64,000 nucleotides of DNA from the NCBI GenBank assembly GCA_964634005.1, contig CAZWKQ010000010.1, positions 1-64,000 on the forward strand, in the 5' to 3' direction. The stretch is from CAZWKQ01 sp964634005 (GTDB lineage: Bacteria; Bacteroidota; Bacteroidia; Bacteroidales; JACABE01). Of the stretch, positions 35,686 to 44,440 are shown piece after piece. Made by a program: the position numbers and the translations under genes. The first letter of the stretch is position 1. Every line of letters starts with the position of its first letter. The notes under the pieces were generated by a model. It was not told the DNA's origin. It saw only the letters and a program-made list of their open reading frames with translations, and searched no databases.

Positions 35686-36909
35686 ATGAAAGTAGAAGTT
35701 GTTGTTCCAAGTCCCGGCGAATCAATATCTCAGGTATTATTGTCTAAATGGCTGGTTAAAGATGGCGATTACGTTGAAAAAGACGATGAAATTGCAGAAA
35801 TTGATTCGGAAAAAGCTACACTTAGCATATATGCAACTGAAAACGGCGTTGTAAACATTATAGTAAACGAAGGCGAAACTGTTAATGTAGGTGCTACTGT
35901 TTGTTTTATTGATACTTCACAAGTAAATAAAAATCCTCAAACAGAAAAAGAAAATGTTGCCGAAAAAACTGTTGTTCCTGAGAAAAATATTGATAAAAAA
36001 GATGAAGTAAAAGAAATATCCGACGATAGTAAAGTTCATATAACTCCTCTGGCGCGAAAAATTATGCAGGAAAAAAATCTTGCAGAAGATTATGTTATTG
36101 ACAAATACAAAAATTCGAGAATATATCGCAATGATATTGAGAACATTTCAACACAAAAACAATATTCAAAAACAATTTCGAGAGAAGTTGATCGTAAAAA
36201 AATGACTCCGCTTCGCATTAAGCTCTCCGAAAGACTCGTTGCAGTGAAAAACCAAACAGCTATGCTGACTACATTTAATGAAGTCAACATGAGCAAGTTA
36301 ATAGAATTGAAGAAGCAATATTCAGAGGAGTTTAAGGCAAAATATGGTGTTGGTATCGGGTTTATGTCATTTTTTACAAAAGCTGTTACTTTGGCTTTAA
36401 AGGATTATCCGAACGTTCAGGCGATGATAGACGGCGAAGAGCTTATATTTCCTGATTTCTGTGATATAAGCATTGCAGTTAGTGCACCCAAAGGCTTGGT
36501 TGTACCTGTTATTAGAAATGCCGAATCATTAAGTTTGGCTGAAATAGAACTAAAAATTAAGGAAATGGCCAACAAAGCCCGCGAAAATAAAATAACATTG
36601 GAAGAAATGACCGGAGGAACCTTTACAATTACTAACGGCGGTGTATTCGGCTCATTGTTGTCTACTCCTATAATAAACCCTCCTCAAAGTGCCATTCTTG
36701 GAATGCACAATATTGTAGAAAGACCGATTGCTGTTAACGGAGAAGTAAAAATTCAACCTATGATGTACATTGCTCTTTCCTACGACCACAGAGTTATCGA
36801 TGGCAGAGAATCTGTCGGTTTTCTCGTAAAAGTCAAGGAATATATTGAAAATCCAATAAAAATGCTTTTCGAAAGCAAAGACCCTTTTAAAATTTTACTC
36901 GACCTTTAA
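35686..36909 (+). CDS. sucB: Dihydrolipoyl succinyltransferase E2 component (SucB)
   Basis: SucB accepts the succinyl group and transfers it to CoA. The 407-residue protein has one N-terminal lipoyl domain (1-80, lipoyl Lys in DSEKATL near residue 45), a linker, an E3-binding domain (about 117-150, ITPLARKIMQE), and a catalytic domain with YDHRVIDG near residue 366. The E3-binding domain lacks the common GTGxxGRxxxxD end and has IDKYKNSRIYRNDIE instead. It is in the sucAB pair. Alternative: an E2 of another 2-oxo acid complex, but the SucA neighbour makes succinyltransferase far more likely. Confidence 0.94.
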   Translation: MKVEVVVPSPGESISQVLLSKWLVKDGDYVEKDDEIAEIDSEKATLSIYATENGVVNIIVNEGETVNVGATVCFIDTSQVNKNPQTEKENVAEKTVVPEKNIDKKDEVKEISDDSKVHITPLARKIMQEKNLAEDYVIDKYKNSRIYRNDIENISTQKQYSKTISREVDRKKMTPLRIKLSERLVAVKNQTAMLTTFNEVNMSKLIELKKQYSEEFKAKYGVGIGFMSFFTKAVTLALKDYPNVQAMIDGEELIFPDFCDISIAVSAPKGLVVPVIRNAESLSLAEIELKIKEMANKARENKITLEEMTGGTFTITNGGVFGSLLSTPIINPPQSAILGMHNIVERPIAVNGEVKIQPMMYIALSYDHRVIDGRESVGFLVKVKEYIENPIKMLFESKDPFKILLDL

Positions 36910-36916
36910 TTTTTAT

Positions 36917-36924
36917 TATATTTG
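36917..36924 (+). promoter_or_regulatory. Promoter -7 element of the MBL hydrolase gene
   Basis: TATATTTG matches TAnnTTTG exactly. It overlaps the TTG at 36922, which therefore cannot be the start codon; the ATG at 36940 fits a transcript start near 36931. Confidence 0.5.
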
Positions 36925-36939
36925 CAAAAACAATTCAAA

Positions 36940-37578
36940 ATGATTTCAGTTAAAGTATTCCCTTTCAATGCTTTTCAGGTAAATACCTATTTAATTTACG
37001 ACGAAACCAAAGATTGTATAATTGTTGATGCAGCCAATTACAATGAGTTAGAAGATGAAACTCTCAATAATTTCATAATTTCAAACGAACTTAAAATAAA
37101 ATACCATATTAATACACATTGCCACGTCGACCATGTTTTGGGAGGTTACTTTGTTGAAAAGAAATTTAATGTAGGATTAACTATACATAACGACAGCAAA
37201 ATTTTTCTCGACAAAGCAGTAGATCAGGCTAAGATGTACGGATTTAACTTGAAAGAAACTGCTAAAGTCGATAAAATTGTAAACGATGAAGAAATCATTA
37301 ATTTTGGTAATACCTCGCTAAAAGTAATTCACACCCCGGGGCATGCTGATGGTAGTATTTGTTTAATATCATTTGACGGAAAATTTGTAATTACCGGCGA
37401 TGTATTGTTCAGAGATAGCATTGGTAGAACTGATTTACCCACAGGCAATTATGACATTCTTATCAACAACATCGAAAAGAAGATTTTTACTTTGCCTGAC
37501 GATTTTACGATATTACCCGGACATGGTCCAAGTTCAAAAATAGGGTACGAAAAAGAAAATAATCCATTTTTTAATTAA
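36940..37578 (+). CDS. Metallo-beta-lactamase-fold hydrolase, glyoxalase II-like
   Basis: The 212-residue protein has the metal-binding motif THCHVDHVLGG (near residue 54) and the later HTPGHADGS (near 133), TGDVLFRDS and LPGHGPSSKIGYE blocks of a small glyoxalase II-like hydrolase. It is probably a cytoplasmic thioester hydrolase; the exact substrate cannot be given. The ATG at 36940 is preferred over an upstream TTG at 36922, since the -7 promoter element covers the latter. Confidence 0.88.
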   Translation: MISVKVFPFNAFQVNTYLIYDETKDCIIVDAANYNELEDETLNNFIISNELKIKYHINTHCHVDHVLGGYFVEKKFNVGLTIHNDSKIFLDKAVDQAKMYGFNLKETAKVDKIVNDEEIINFGNTSLKVIHTPGHADGSICLISFDGKFVITGDVLFRDSIGRTDLPTGNYDILINNIEKKIFTLPDDFTILPGHGPSSKIGYEKENNPFFN

Positions 37579-37589
37579 TCTGTTTTACC

Positions 37590-38237
37590 TTGTATTTTGT
37601 AAAATCACCTGATTTATTGAATTTTATTACGGGGAAAAGTGTTATTTGGAAATTCCCTGCCGGGGAAAAAAGAATTTTTCTTACTTTCGACGATGGACCA
37701 ATACCTGTAGTAACACCTTGGGTTATCGATATTTTGAAAAAGAATAATGCACATGCAACTTTTTTTTGCGTTGGAGATAATGTTGCAAAACATCCCGAAA
37801 TTTTTAAACTTATTATCGAAAACAATCATTCTGTCGGGAATCATACATTCAACCATTTAAAAGGCTGGGAAACAGACAATAATGAATATATCGACAATAT
37901 TGAAAAGTGTAATAAATTTTTTACTTCAAAACTATTTAGGCCACCTTACGGAAAAATAAAATATTCGCAGCTCAATAAAATTAAAAAAAATTATTTTACT
38001 GTACTTTGGACTGTCCTAAGCGGGGATTTTGATACAAAAATTGACGGAAAACAATGTTATGACAATGTTGTTCGTTATGCAAAAGACGGGTCAATTATTG
38101 TTTTTCATGATAGTTTGAAATCTAAGGAGAGATTATACTATGCTTTGCCAAAAGTTTTAGAGCACTTTTCATCCTTAGGATATACTTTTGAATCAATTGA
38201 TGTTAATAAAATAAAAGAATTGAAAAAATGGCATTAA
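37590..38237 (+). CDS. Polysaccharide deacetylase (NodB-like)
   Basis: The 215-residue protein has the NodB blocks LTFDDGP (near residue 32), NHTFNHL (near 83), RPPYGK (near 114) and IVFHDS (near 167), with metal-binding Asp and two His. This family removes N- or O-acetyl groups from polymers such as chitin, peptidoglycan or PNAG. There is no signal peptide, so it may act on intracellular precursors. An in-frame stop lies at 37572 and no ATG precedes the conserved region, so a TTG at 37590 is the likely start. It overlaps the next gene by 10 bases. Confidence 0.85.
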   Translation: MYFVKSPDLLNFITGKSVIWKFPAGEKRIFLTFDDGPIPVVTPWVIDILKKNNAHATFFCVGDNVAKHPEIFKLIIENNHSVGNHTFNHLKGWETDNNEYIDNIEKCNKFFTSKLFRPPYGKIKYSQLNKIKKNYFTVLWTVLSGDFDTKIDGKQCYDNVVRYAKDGSIIVFHDSLKSKERLYYALPKVLEHFSSLGYTFESIDVNKIKELKKWH

Positions 38238-38740
38238 TAAAATCAGTTAAAGGAATCGCACCACAATTCGGGAAAAACTGCTTTATAGCTGAAAATTCGA
38301 CAATTACAGGCGATGTTGTTATGGGTGATAATTGCAGTATATGGTTCAATGCGGTTGTAAGAGGAGATGTGCACTCGATAAGAATAGGAAATAATGTAAA
38401 TATTCAGGATGGAGCTATAATACACTGCACTTTTCAAAAAGCTCCTACTAATATTGGTAATAATGTATCCATTGCCCACAGGGCTATAATTCACGGTTGT
38501 ACAATTCATGACAATGTGCTAATCGGGATGGGTGCTATTATAATGGATGGGGCAGTTATCGAAAGTAACTCTATGGTAGCGGCCGGAGCCTTAGTACTCG
38601 AAAACACCGTTGTAGAATCAGGGTCGCTTTATGCCGGAGTCCCTGCAAAAAAAGTTAAAAATCTCGACAACAATATCTTTGAAGGTCAAGTGCTTAGGAT
38701 AGCAAATGCCTATCCGATGTATGCAAGTTGGTATGATTAA
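38228..38740 (+). CDS. Gamma-carbonic anhydrase-like hexapeptide protein
   Basis: The 170-residue protein is a left-handed beta-helix with hexapeptide repeats (NCSIWFNAVVRGD, IRIGNNVNIQDG, VSIAHRAIIHG), as in the gamma-class carbonic anhydrase and PaaY groups. The His ligands of the metal site appear in IIHC, IAHR and IIHG. The family can be zinc-dependent carbonic anhydrase or a related acyltransferase or hydrolase, and enzyme activity is not certain. It starts 10 bases inside the deacetylase gene. Confidence 0.9.
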   Translation: MALIKSVKGIAPQFGKNCFIAENSTITGDVVMGDNCSIWFNAVVRGDVHSIRIGNNVNIQDGAIIHCTFQKAPTNIGNNVSIAHRAIIHGCTIHDNVLIGMGAIIMDGAVIESNSMVAAGALVLENTVVESGSLYAGVPAKKVKNLDNNIFEGQVLRIANAYPMYASWYD

Positions 38741-38787
38741 TTTTTCATATAGTTTTATTATGTAATTTTACGTTTAAAAATTACTCT

Positions 38788-39411
38788 ATGAAGTTTAAAA
38801 ATTTATTGATTTTATTATTTTTCAGTTTCGTTTATAATAACATATCGGCCCAAAACTTTAATGGAGGATTTATAGGAGGAATCGTTGCATCGCAAGTTGA
38901 CGGCGATACTTATGGAGGTTACAACAAAATGGGATTTAATTTCGGAATATTTGTAAACTACAGGCTCTCGTACCGTACTGCATTTCAAACCGAATTAAAT
39001 TTCGTACAAAAAGGCAGTAGACATAATCCCGACTATGATAACAACGATTACTCACAATACATTATGAGACTTAATTATATGGAAATTCCATTATTATTAA
39101 GTTATAAGATATACGAAAATTTTGCAGTTGAATTCGGCCCATCAATGGGGTATTTGGCAAGCCACTACGAAGAAAGAGACTACAGAGAAATCGAAAGTAA
39201 TCCTTTCAGAACATTTACAGCAAATTGGATTACAGGATTTCATTATTTGATGAACGAAAAATGGAGTTTTAATTTTCGCATAGATTATTCGCTCATTGGA
39301 ATAAGGAACAAGCCTGCACCCGGCGACAGGTATATTCTTTTTCAATATGGTCAGTTTAATAATGTATTAAACTTATCTTTGCAATACACTTTTAAACGCA
39401 GCGATGAATAG
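38788..39411 (+). CDS. Outer membrane beta-barrel protein (porin family)
   Basis: The 207-residue protein has a signal peptide (about 1-21) and a series of amphipathic strands with alternating residues (FNFGIFVNYRLSYRTAFQTE, LNYMEIPLLLSYKIY), ending in LNLSLQYTF. This matches the small outer-membrane beta-barrel domain family of Bacteroidota. Function is not known. It lies 47 bases after the gamma-CA-like gene, with a less-than-perfect -7 element (TAATTTTA) ahead. Confidence 0.85.
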   Translation: MKFKNLLILLFFSFVYNNISAQNFNGGFIGGIVASQVDGDTYGGYNKMGFNFGIFVNYRLSYRTAFQTELNFVQKGSRHNPDYDNNDYSQYIMRLNYMEIPLLLSYKIYENFAVEFGPSMGYLASHYEERDYREIESNPFRTFTANWITGFHYLMNEKWSFNFRIDYSLIGIRNKPAPGDRYILFQYGQFNNVLNLSLQYTFKRSDE

Positions 39412-39424
39412 CACAAATAAAAAA

Positions 39425-39985
39425 ATGAAGATAATTATAGGTGTAACTGGTGCCAGCGGTGCAATTTATGCAGAAAGACTTTTATTTAATATAAAACAAC
39501 TCCGAGAAAATTTTGAGGACATTTCTGTAGTATTTACCGAAAAAGCTTTTCAGGTTTGGGAGTATGAATTAAACAATAAAGAATATTTAAACACAGGGTT
39601 CGACTTATACGATAATAACGATTTTTTTGCACCTTTTGCTTCAGGTTCAGCACAGTACGATGCTATGATTATATGCCCATGCTCAATGGGCACTTTATCG
39701 AAAATAGCTACAGGCTCAGCAAACGATTTGATTTCGAGAGCTGCTGACGTAATAATTAAAGAAAGGAAAAAACTAATACTTGCAGTAAGAGAAGCACCTT
39801 ACAATCTTATTCATATTGAAAATATGAAAACCGTAACAATGTCGGGGGGAATTATATGCCCGGCATCTCCGTCATTTTACAGCAAACCTAAAGACATTTT
39901 AGAATTGACGGATACTGTAATAAACAGGGTTTTACAATTAGCCGGAATAGAAACAAATTCATATAAATGGGGCAATAACAACTAA
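39425..39985 (+). CDS. ubiX: Flavin prenyltransferase (UbiX)
   Basis: UbiX joins dimethylallyl phosphate to FMN to make the prenylated flavin cofactor of UbiD-type decarboxylases. The protein has the opening IIIGVTGASGAIYAERLL, the SMGTLSKIATGSANDLISRAADV block and the C-terminal REAPYNLIHIENM region that binds dimethylallyl phosphate. The ATG at 39425 gives 186 residues, the family norm; an ATG at 39404 adds seven residues and overlaps the beta-barrel gene by 8 bases. No ubiD is in the window; a UbiD-type step is known in the futalosine route, and mqnE is present here. Confidence 0.92.
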   Translation: MKIIIGVTGASGAIYAERLLFNIKQLRENFEDISVVFTEKAFQVWEYELNNKEYLNTGFDLYDNNDFFAPFASGSAQYDAMIICPCSMGTLSKIATGSANDLISRAADVIIKERKKLILAVREAPYNLIHIENMKTVTMSGGIICPASPSFYSKPKDILELTDTVINRVLQLAGIETNSYKWGNNN

Positions 39986-40000
39986 TTAAAAATAATTGAT

Positions 40001-40690
40001 ATGAACGATGATTTATTTGATATAGTTCTAAAAAAAGCAATACTAAAGCAAGATGTTTACGCTAAAACTTTCGACGGATTTAAAATATTTAAAGACGCAC
40101 TGCAAAATATTACCAACGAATTTAAAAAGAAGCTGCCTCCCGATGAAAACAGAATAACTTTTGAATTCCGCGACAAAGGTATTTTTGAAGCAGAATTGAA
40201 ATTTGCCGGTGATATTTTAATTTTTATGATGCATACCAATATTTTCGAGTTTTCTCGAAATCATGAAATTATGCGAGATCCTTACATTAAAGAAGATATT
40301 AGCAGATCATACTGTGGAATCATCAATATTTATAACTTTCTAGCCGACTCGTTTAAATACAACAGAGAAAACGACATAGGATATCTTATCGGCAGAATTT
40401 TTATAAATATTGACAATCATTATTATATTGAAGGGAAAAAAGAACTGGGCTTGATTTATAATAATATAGCAACTAACGTTTTAACACCCGAAGCAGTAAA
40501 AAGTATAGTAGAAAAAGCCATTTTATATACATCAAATTTCGACCTACTGACTCCACCATACGACGAAGTGAAAGAAGTAAGCGTTTTCGATATGCGATCG
40601 AGTATAGATAATATGAGATTAAAAACAGGAAAACGACTCGGTTTTAAATTTCAGGCAGATATGGAAGCAGAAAATACAAACTTTCGTTAA
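40001..40690 (+). CDS. Conserved protein of unknown function
   Basis: This 229-residue protein has no signal peptide, membrane segment or enzyme motif that can be recognised. It looks cytoplasmic, with a mixed helix/strand profile and a distinct block FDGFKIFKDALQNITNEFK near residues 24-42. It is rich in charged residues and has only one Cys. It starts 15 bases after ubiX, so it may share that transcript. The product could be a partner of UbiX or an unrelated gene. It is not a shadow frame: it fills the region at normal codon use. Confidence 0.7.
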   Translation: MNDDLFDIVLKKAILKQDVYAKTFDGFKIFKDALQNITNEFKKKLPPDENRITFEFRDKGIFEAELKFAGDILIFMMHTNIFEFSRNHEIMRDPYIKEDISRSYCGIINIYNFLADSFKYNRENDIGYLIGRIFINIDNHYYIEGKKELGLIYNNIATNVLTPEAVKSIVEKAILYTSNFDLLTPPYDEVKEVSVFDMRSSIDNMRLKTGKRLGFKFQADMEAENTNFR

Positions 40691-40711
40691 AAAAGTGAAA
40701 GTTTGTTAAAT

Positions 40712-40744
40712 TTTGACCGTTTCTTTAAAAAATATGTAATTTTG
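40712..40744 (+). promoter_or_regulatory. Promoter of pssA-purS
   Basis: TTTG (40712-40715) and TAATTTTG (40737-40744) are separated by 21 bases, matching the -33/-7 consensus. The transcript would start near 40751, about 25 bases before the ATG. Confidence 0.5.
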
Positions 40745-40775
40745 ATTTTGAAATACTAATCCGATATTCCGGCTT

Positions 40776-41516
40776 ATGAAGCTTAAAAACAATATACCTA
40801 ATTTTATTACACTGCTGAACCTTTTTTGCGGTTGTTTGGCTATTGTGGCTTCTTTCAAATCAGATTTAGTTTTAGCCTCGGTTTTTGTATTTATCGGTGC
40901 TTTTTTCGATTATATTGACGGATTGGCAGCCCGTTTGCTTAACGCACGCAGCGAAATAGGCAAAGAACTCGATTCGTTGGCAGATATTGTTACTTTCGGA
41001 GTTGTTCCTTCAATAATTGTTTATCAATTATTACAAAACTATAGTTTCGATTGCCCTTTCCTCGACAAATACAAAGCAATGAATTATTTCCCGTTTATAA
41101 TTGCCATTTTTTCGGCAATAAGACTTGCAAAGTATAATATTGACAATAGACAGACGATTTCCTTTTTAGGACTTCCAACCCCTGCAAATGCCATTTTTTG
41201 GGCATCCGCTCCAATAATTATCTTTCAATACGAAAACAATTTAAGTTACAACTTTCTGAACAGCTATTTTGCATACATTTTTCATAACCCTTATTACTTA
41301 ATGCTGCTTACACTGGTGTTTGCTGTTCTGCTTGTTGTTGAAATCCCTTTATTTTCAATAAAGTTCAAAGATTTTTCGTGGTCAAACAATAAAATTCGCT
41401 ATTATTTTCTCGCATTAGCAATAGTTCTAATAATCTTTTTTCAATTCACTGCATTGCCACTGATAATAATTTTATATGTATTAATGTCAGTAATTCATCA
41501 TTACTATTTATTATAA
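40776..41516 (+). CDS. pssA: CDP-diacylglycerol-serine O-phosphatidyltransferase (PssA)
   Basis: The 246-residue multi-pass inner membrane protein has the CDP-alcohol phosphotransferase motif DGxxARxxxxxxxxGxxxDxxxD, seen here at DGLAARLLNARSEIGKELDS (near residues 49-68, followed by the last Asp). It makes phosphatidylserine, the precursor of phosphatidylethanolamine. Six to eight hydrophobic segments are visible. It lies 18 bases before purS and has its own promoter. Confidence 0.92.
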   Translation: MKLKNNIPNFITLLNLFCGCLAIVASFKSDLVLASVFVFIGAFFDYIDGLAARLLNARSEIGKELDSLADIVTFGVVPSIIVYQLLQNYSFDCPFLDKYKAMNYFPFIIAIFSAIRLAKYNIDNRQTISFLGLPTPANAIFWASAPIIIFQYENNLSYNFLNSYFAYIFHNPYYLMLLTLVFAVLLVVEIPLFSIKFKDFSWSNNKIRYYFLALAIVLIIFFQFTALPLIIILYVLMSVIHHYYLL

Positions 41517-41534
41517 AAATAAACATAAAGAAAT

Positions 41535-41786
41535 ATGAAGTTCAGAGCTGAAATTGACGTAATGCCCCTTAAAAACTTATTAGATCCACAAGGGAAAGCT
41601 GTTACCGCAAGTATGAAAAACTTAGGGTTACCGAATATTACCGATGTAAGGATTGGTAAACATATAACAATGGTAGTGGAAGCAGATAATGAAGAAATTG
41701 CAAACTCAATGGTTAAAAAAGCTTGTACCGACCTGCTTCATAACCCTATTATGGAATACTTCGAATTTCATCTAATAGAAATTTAG
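41535..41786 (+). CDS. purS: Phosphoribosylformylglycinamidine synthase subunit PurS
   Basis: The 83-residue protein matches PurS over its length: MKFRAEIDVMPLKNLLDPQG, then TDVRIGKHITMVVEA and LLHNPIMEYFEFHL. PurS holds PurL and PurQ together in the multi-subunit FGAM synthase of purine synthesis. No purQ or purL is nearby. It is the second gene after pssA. Confidence 0.9.
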   Translation: MKFRAEIDVMPLKNLLDPQGKAVTASMKNLGLPNITDVRIGKHITMVVEADNEEIANSMVKKACTDLLHNPIMEYFEFHLIEI

Positions 41787-41892
41787 CACTCTACTTATTT
41801 TCTTCGAAATTTCAATTATTTTAGGCAAAATGTGATTAACATTCGCTTAACTCTTTTGTTGTTTAACAAATCGTGCGAAAAAGTGTTTTTTA

Positions 41893-41900
41893 TACATTTG
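41893..41900 (+). promoter_or_regulatory. Promoter -7 element of dsbD
   Basis: TACATTTG matches TAnnTTTG. The transcript would start near 41907, so the upstream GTG at 41873 cannot be the start, and the ATG at 41918 is used. Confidence 0.45.
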
Positions 41901-41917
41901 CAAAAAATAACATTTAC

Positions 41918-43987
41918 ATGAAAAAATTTTTCATTAAACACTTCATTTTATTTTCAATAATTTTATTGAGTAAAACTATTTTTTCACAGGTATTAAACCC
42001 TGTTAAATGGTCGTTTTCGGTAAATCAGGGTAAAGGAAACGAAGCCGAACTTATTATCACTGCAAAAATTGATAAGAATTGGCACCTCTACTCACAATAC
42101 ATGGATGAAGGCGGTCCTATCTTAACTCGGTTTAACTTCAAAAAATCCAACGATTATAAACTTGTAGGTAAAACCACTGAGCCAACTCCAAAATCGGAAT
42201 TTGACGATATTTTCAAAATGACTGTCAAATATTTCAGTAATCAAGCTATTTTCAAACAAAAAATTAAAATCCTCAGCTCAAAGGACTTTACAATTACCGG
42301 AGATTTTGAGTACATGGTTTGTAACGAAGGGAGCTGTATTCCTTTCTTAAACAATACCTTTGAGTTTAAGGTTAAAGGCGTTGCCGATGTTAAAACAGAA
42401 GATGTTGCCGAAACAGAAAACGACAGCACTAACGACAATATGGCTCTTAAAAATGATTCCAATGTCACATCTGTCAAAAAAGATACTTTAGACCTTATTA
42501 AAAAAGAAGATATTACTGAAAATGCCAATAAAGATAAGTCGCTTATGTTGATATTCCTGATAGCCTTTTTTGCAGGTATATTGACTTTGATAACACCTTG
42601 TGTTTTCCCTATGATACCTATGACTGTTAGTTTTTTTATGAAAGGGAATAAAACAAGATCTCAGGGATTGAAACAAGCTTACTTTTTCGGAATATCTATT
42701 GTATTGATTTTTGGAGTATTGGGTTTGCTTCTAACACTTATTTTGGGCAAAGATGCCATGTATATAATAAGCACCCATTGGATACCAAATCTAATATTTT
42801 TCTTTATCTTCATGATATTTGCCTTTTCATTCTTCGGTATGTTTGAGTTGGTTTTGCCAAGTCGGCTTATCAATAAATCGGACAAAAATGCAGACAAAGG
42901 TGGATATTTAGGTACGTTTTTCGTGGCATTCACAACGGTATTGGTTTCATTTTCCTGTACCGGACCTATTTTAGGTGCCGCACTTATCGAATTATCATCA
43001 GGTTCGGGAAATAGTCTGGTATTTTTAATTTCGATGATAGGTTTTGCATTGGGCTTTGCTCTGCCTTTTACTTTGTTGGCAATGTTTCCAAGTGTTTTGA
43101 GTAAGCTAAAATCAGGAAGCTGGCTAAATACAGTTAAAATTGTTTTTGGATTCCTCGAAATAGCCTTAGGTTTAAAATTTCTTTCAATGGCCGACCTTAG
43201 TGCAAACTGGGGCATACTCGACAGAGAAGTCTTTCTTTCATTATGGATAGTGGTATTTGCTTTACTGGGCTTTTATTTATTGGGCAAGCTCAAATTTAAA
43301 GGTGATAAAGATTTGGAAAAAATAAGCGTTACAAGGTTAATGCTTTCAATAGTAACCTTTTCGTTTGTAGTTTATATGATACCCGGATTGTGGGGCGCAC
43401 CGCTTAAAGCATTATCGGGATATGTACCTCCTCTTACCACTCAGGACTTTGATATTGAAAGAATTATTGTCGAAAATAAAGGTATGGTTGAAAATAAAAC
43501 CGACTTAGGAAAAAGAAAATTTGCCGATAAACTTCACTTACCTACCGGTTTTGACGGATTTTTCGATCTCGAAGAAGCCAAAGCTTATGCTAAAAAAGTT
43601 AACAAGCCCATTTTTGTCGATTTTACGGGAAAAACTTGTGCCAACTGTCGTGAAATGGAAAACAATGTTTGGAATTCGCCGGAAGTGAAAAAACTATTAA
43701 CAGAAGAGTTTGTAATGGTAGCACTTTATGCCGATGCTAATTTTATAGAACTCGAAGAAGCCGACTGGGGAAAAGCTGCCGACGGAAGCCCTATAAAAAA
43801 ATTGGGATCAAAAAATCTTAACTACCAAATTACACGTTTTAATATTAACGCACAGCCATATTACGTTCTGATGGATTGGAATGAAAAAGTTCTAACAAAA
43901 CAAAACAAAGCCTACGATAAAAACGTAGATAATTTTGTTGCCTTCCTGAAAGAAGGATTGGAGAATTTTAGAAAAATTCATCAATAG
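41918..43987 (+). CDS. dsbD: Thiol:disulfide interchange protein DsbD
   Basis: The 689-residue protein has a signal peptide, an N-terminal periplasmic immunoglobulin-like domain (with CNEGSCIPF near residue 130), an eight-helix CcdA-like membrane core with Cys in TLITPCVFPM and SFSCTGPILG, and a C-terminal thioredoxin domain with CANC (near 570). It passes reducing electrons from cytoplasmic thioredoxin to the periplasm. The ATG at 41918 opens the signal peptide. It ends 3 bases before the convergent queD gene. Confidence 0.93.
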   Translation: MKKFFIKHFILFSIILLSKTIFSQVLNPVKWSFSVNQGKGNEAELIITAKIDKNWHLYSQYMDEGGPILTRFNFKKSNDYKLVGKTTEPTPKSEFDDIFKMTVKYFSNQAIFKQKIKILSSKDFTITGDFEYMVCNEGSCIPFLNNTFEFKVKGVADVKTEDVAETENDSTNDNMALKNDSNVTSVKKDTLDLIKKEDITENANKDKSLMLIFLIAFFAGILTLITPCVFPMIPMTVSFFMKGNKTRSQGLKQAYFFGISIVLIFGVLGLLLTLILGKDAMYIISTHWIPNLIFFFIFMIFAFSFFGMFELVLPSRLINKSDKNADKGGYLGTFFVAFTTVLVSFSCTGPILGAALIELSSGSGNSLVFLISMIGFALGFALPFTLLAMFPSVLSKLKSGSWLNTVKIVFGFLEIALGLKFLSMADLSANWGILDREVFLSLWIVVFALLGFYLLGKLKFKGDKDLEKISVTRLMLSIVTFSFVVYMIPGLWGAPLKALSGYVPPLTTQDFDIERIIVENKGMVENKTDLGKRKFADKLHLPTGFDGFFDLEEAKAYAKKVNKPIFVDFTGKTCANCREMENNVWNSPEVKKLLTEEFVMVALYADANFIELEEADWGKAADGSPIKKLGSKNLNYQITRFNINAQPYYVLMDWNEKVLTKQNKAYDKNVDNFVAFLKEGLENFRKIHQ

Positions 43988-43990
43988 ATT

Positions 43991-44440
43991 TTATTCATTA
44001 TCTTCAGCATACCATTCAGCAAATGAAGTAATTGTTTCTCTGAGTTTTAAGCTAAACAGCTTAATATTTGGAGGTAATACTTTTTGAAGTTTATTTGCAA
44101 AATCTATTAACATATTTTCGCTTGTAGGCTGATAATCTACAATTTTAATGTTTGAAAACTGATTTTTCAAACATAACAATTGTTCTTCATGTATTCTATT
44201 AAATAAAACTAAAGCGTGATCGAGTTCATCAACGATATTTTCCTTAACTATTTTTTTTAGTTCTCCAAAATCAATTAGCATTCCGTTTTTAGGAGAAAGC
44301 GTATCCTCAATAGGCTCGCCTATAACGGTTACAAACAACTCATAAGAATGTCCGTGTATATTTTTACATGGTCCGTCATAATTGTACAACGCATGAGCCA
44401 TTTCAAAATTAAACTGCTTTGTAATTCTTACTTTGCTCAT
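43991..44440 (-). CDS. queD: 6-carboxytetrahydropterin synthase (QueD)/PTPS
   Basis: The 149-residue protein has the QueD/6-pyruvoyl-tetrahydropterin synthase layout: zinc His in FEMAHAL and HGHSYEL, catalytic Cys in GPCKNIHGH (near residue 25) and the LPTSENM-like block (QPTSENMLIDFA near 105). QueD acts in queuosine synthesis, turning dihydroneopterin triphosphate to 6-carboxytetrahydropterin. It shares one base (TAATG) with the preceding endonuclease gene. No queC, queE or queF is in the window. Confidence 0.88.
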   Translation of the reverse strand: MSKVRITKQFNFEMAHALYNYDGPCKNIHGHSYELFVTVIGEPIEDTLSPKNGMLIDFGELKKIVKENIVDELDHALVLFNRIHEEQLLCLKNQFSNIKIVDYQPTSENMLIDFANKLQKVLPPNIKLFSLKLRETITSFAEWYAEDNE

